From NCBI GenBank assembly GCA_948971535.1, contig CARFEX010000035.1, forward strand, positions 1 to 7,508: 7,508 nucleotides of DNA. Reading direction: 5' to 3'. Position 1 is the first letter of the stretch. The number at the start of each line of letters is the position of its first letter. A model generated the notes under the pieces. That model had not been told where the DNA came from and made no database searches. It worked only from the letters and a program-made list of their open reading frames with translations. Below, in pieces: positions 6,238-7,508 of this stretch. This DNA is from an uncultured Eubacteriales bacterium. GTDB taxonomy: Bacteria; Bacillota; Clostridia; Christensenellales; UBA1242. Made by a program: the position numbers and the translations under genes.

Positions 6238-7285
6238 AATTTAATTGTGCAAAATCGTTTTGCGAGTTGTTTGCTAAATTCTCATTTAAATATTTTTCTT
6301 GCCCAGTAACCTCTTCCCCAAACCAATCTGGTGGATTAAAATACTTGGCAGCTTCCAAACAATCAAACTCAACTTCAACCGTCATTAAACCTTTATTTTG
6401 CTCATGATACACGTCAACCTCTGCAATATAATTGCCACGAAGTGGAATAAATTGTCTTGTCTTTTTAACTACTTTTTGCTCTGCTTTTAAAATATATTCG
6501 TTATACATATTTTCATCTATTTCTTTTTCCATCTCACTGCGCACTAAGCCTTTACCATTTTTTTCTGTTAAAATAAATTTTTTATTATCTATATTTCTAA
6601 CTCTAAAACTTAAGCCACCTTCATTAATGTATGCTTGTGTCAACTCTATCGTTTTGATTGGATTAATATTGCTTGGCAAATGTGGCAACAAAAATTTTCT
6701 TTCTATTTCTTTGTTCATTTTTAATACACCTTTTTCTTTTGCATTTCTTTGGTCTATATCTTTTAATATTTGTTCAAAACAATTTTCTGTAGAATTTAGC
6801 ACCTTAAAATCTAAATTTAAAGTTTTATACAAAGTTTTTATATCTTCCTGATATTTTTGTGCTTCGCTTTCTGTTTGAAGTCTGCCAACAGTTTGATAAT
6901 CGTGATTTCTCACTAAAAAATAATTTAAGTTATCAAAAGAATTATGTGCATGCAACACAAGTTCTGTAATAAGTTTGTCAGGAAGCTTTGCTATATCTTT
7001 ATCATCCTTTAGTTTATTATAAAATATAGAAAAAAGCAATGGAGAATCTGTAATAATAATGTCTACTTTATCATTTAAAACATATTGAGCATGAAATTGA
7101 TTGCTAAATACCATCAACTGATTTTGCAGTCTTACATTATTTCCTTCATATACCAAATGTTTTGCATATTCATCCACATATTCACAATTATAACCTAATT
7201 TTTTTAACTTTGAAAATATTTCTGTTGCAAGTGTGGACTTTCCTGCTCCGGGAGCTCCTGCTAAATTTATTACTAAAGTTTTCAT
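6236..7285 (-). CDS. P-loop kinase/NTPase (AAA_28-like) fused to a CYTH triphosphate-tunnel domain
   Basis: A 349-aa two-domain protein. Residues 1 to about 178 form a P-loop domain with Walker A GAPGAGKST (10-18), a VDEYAK stretch (37-42) resembling small kinases of the NadR/AAA_28 group, and a Walker B-like IIITDSP (76-82). Residues 190-338 form a CYTH domain: EIERK (193-197, the ExExK signature), TQAYI (216-220), SFRVR (226-230), LTEK (239-242), EMEKE (251-255), EVDVY (289-293), VEVEF (303-307) and PPDWFGEEVTG (318-328), closely resembling small bacterial tripolyphosphatases such as Nitrosomonas NeuTTM. Acidic and basic tunnel residues are intact, so this half is probably an active metal-dependent triphosphatase. 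The kinase substrate is unknown. ATG 7285 follows AGGA (7296-7293) by 7 nt. No clear promoter is visible, so read-through from the upstream gene is possible. The physiological role cannot be assigned. Confidence 0.85.
   Translation of the reverse strand: MKTLVINLAGAPGAGKSTLATEIFSKLKKLGYNCEYVDEYAKHLVYEGNNVRLQNQLMVFSNQFHAQYVLNDKVDIIITDSPLLFSIFYNKLKDDKDIAKLPDKLITELVLHAHNSFDNLNYFLVRNHDYQTVGRLQTESEAQKYQEDIKTLYKTLNLDFKVLNSTENCFEQILKDIDQRNAKEKGVLKMNKEIERKFLLPHLPSNINPIKTIELTQAYINEGGLSFRVRNIDNKKFILTEKNGKGLVRSEMEKEIDENMYNEYILKAEQKVVKKTRQFIPLRGNYIAEVDVYHEQNKGLMTVEVEFDCLEAAKYFNPPDWFGEEVTGQEKYLNENLANNSQNDFAQLN
6727..6732 (-). promoter_or_regulatory. internal ribosome binding site at the kinase/CYTH boundary
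   Basis: AAGGTG on the minus strand sits 8 nt before an in-frame ATG at 6718-6716 (residue M190). That codon begins MNKEIERKF, which corresponds to the natural N-terminus of stand-alone CYTH enzymes. Separate translation of a 160-aa CYTH protein is therefore possible. Confidence 0.45.
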
Positions 7286-7340
7286 ATTTTAATCCTACCT
7301 TTTATATTTGTGTATTTTTTACGCATTTATTAATAATTTT

Positions 7341-7360
7341 AAAAGGTCTTGCGACCTATT
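7341..7360 (-). terminator. weak terminator-like hairpin after the Nudix-regulator-like gene
   Basis: On the minus strand AGGTC (7357-7353), loop GCAA (7352-7349, GNRA type) and GACCT (7348-7344) form a hairpin; beyond one T-T mismatch the flanking A and T bases extend the stem. The T-run is only four bases, so termination may be partial and the kinase-CYTH gene could be reached by read-through. Confidence 0.5.
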
Positions 7361-7370
7361 AAGCTTTTTT

Positions 7371-7508
7371 TCACGATAAAAACTTATAAAGTTTTGCAGG
7401 CTTTTTGCCAATAAACTCTTGAACCATACCTGTATCTTCAATAATTTTTTTATTGATAAGGTTTTTACGAAAATTTCTTCTGTCTATTTTTTTATTTAAA
7501 ATACTTTG
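7371..7508 (-). CDS. C-terminal end of a probable NrtR-like Nudix-family transcriptional regulator (5' end outside window)
   Basis: Only the last 45 codons plus TGA (7373-7371) are in the window. The frame carries IDRRNFRKNL (9-18), IEDTG (23-27) and KKPAKLYKF (35-43). This pattern of FRK..L, a short 'ptG' turn and 'GrPAklYrF' is typical of the winged-helix C-terminus of Nudix-related regulators such as NrtR (COG4111), which in several bacteria repress NAD-synthesis or sugar-use genes and sense ADP-ribose-type ligands. The catalytic or ligand-binding Nudix domain would lie off the right edge, so neither it nor the start can be checked. The other two minus-strand frames are closed within a few codons of the edge. 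Confidence is moderate because recognition rests on a short tail. Confidence 0.62.
   Translation of the reverse strand, partial: QSILNKKIDRRNFRKNLINKKIIEDTGMVQEFIGKKPAKLYKFLS

Noticed and set aside
7286..7335. Promoter for the kinase-CYTH gene (TATAAA near 7302-7307)
   Set aside because: It would start transcription inside or next to the ribosome binding site and has no -35 partner; AT-rich DNA yields such matches by chance.

Overview
The window is AT-rich bacterial DNA with every recognisable gene on the minus strand, so transcription runs from high to low coordinates. Shine-Dalgarno sites of the AAGGAG/GGAGG type, TGA, TAG and TAA all serving as stops, and the order holB - ricT - trmN6 point to a low-GC Bacillota (Clostridia-like) chromosome using the standard bacterial code. 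The species cannot be named from this sequence.

In transcription order: (1) 7508-7371 holds the last 45 codons of a protein whose tail looks like the winged-helix end of an NrtR-type Nudix regulator, followed by a small hairpin. (2) 7285-6236 encodes a 349-aa two-domain protein, an N-terminal P-loop kinase/NTPase joined to a C-terminal CYTH (triphosphate tunnel) domain; it ends in a strong GAAA-loop terminator. A good internal ribosome binding site sits exactly at the domain boundary. (3) 6235-5977 is intergenic and holds a repeated palindromic motif, a perfect inverted repeat and a weak promoter candidate. (4) 5976-2539 is a likely two-gene operon, uppP (undecaprenyl-diphosphate phosphatase) followed 33 nt later by a P-type Ca2+-ATPase, closed by a terminator. 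(5) 2538-2404 holds one or two promoter candidates for the next operon. (6) 2403 to the left edge is the operon holB (DNA polymerase III delta prime) - ricT (PSP1-domain Fe-S protein of the RNase Y accessory complex) - trmN6-like tRNA methyltransferase. Its genes overlap by 10 and 4 nt, and the last one runs off the window.

How they fit together: the left operon is the conserved replication/RNA-processing cluster known from Bacillus (holB-yaaT-yabA-yabB), here without yabA. The middle operon pairs recycling of the undecaprenyl carrier of wall synthesis with a calcium pump. The least conventional part is the right end, where a kinase-CYTH fusion lies beside a Nudix-type regulator; both could act on nucleotide or polyphosphate metabolism, but this is inference. 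Two start codons appear to need moving downstream of the longest possible start (Ca2+-ATPase to ATG 5172, uppP to GTG 5976), because the ribosome binding sites only fit there.
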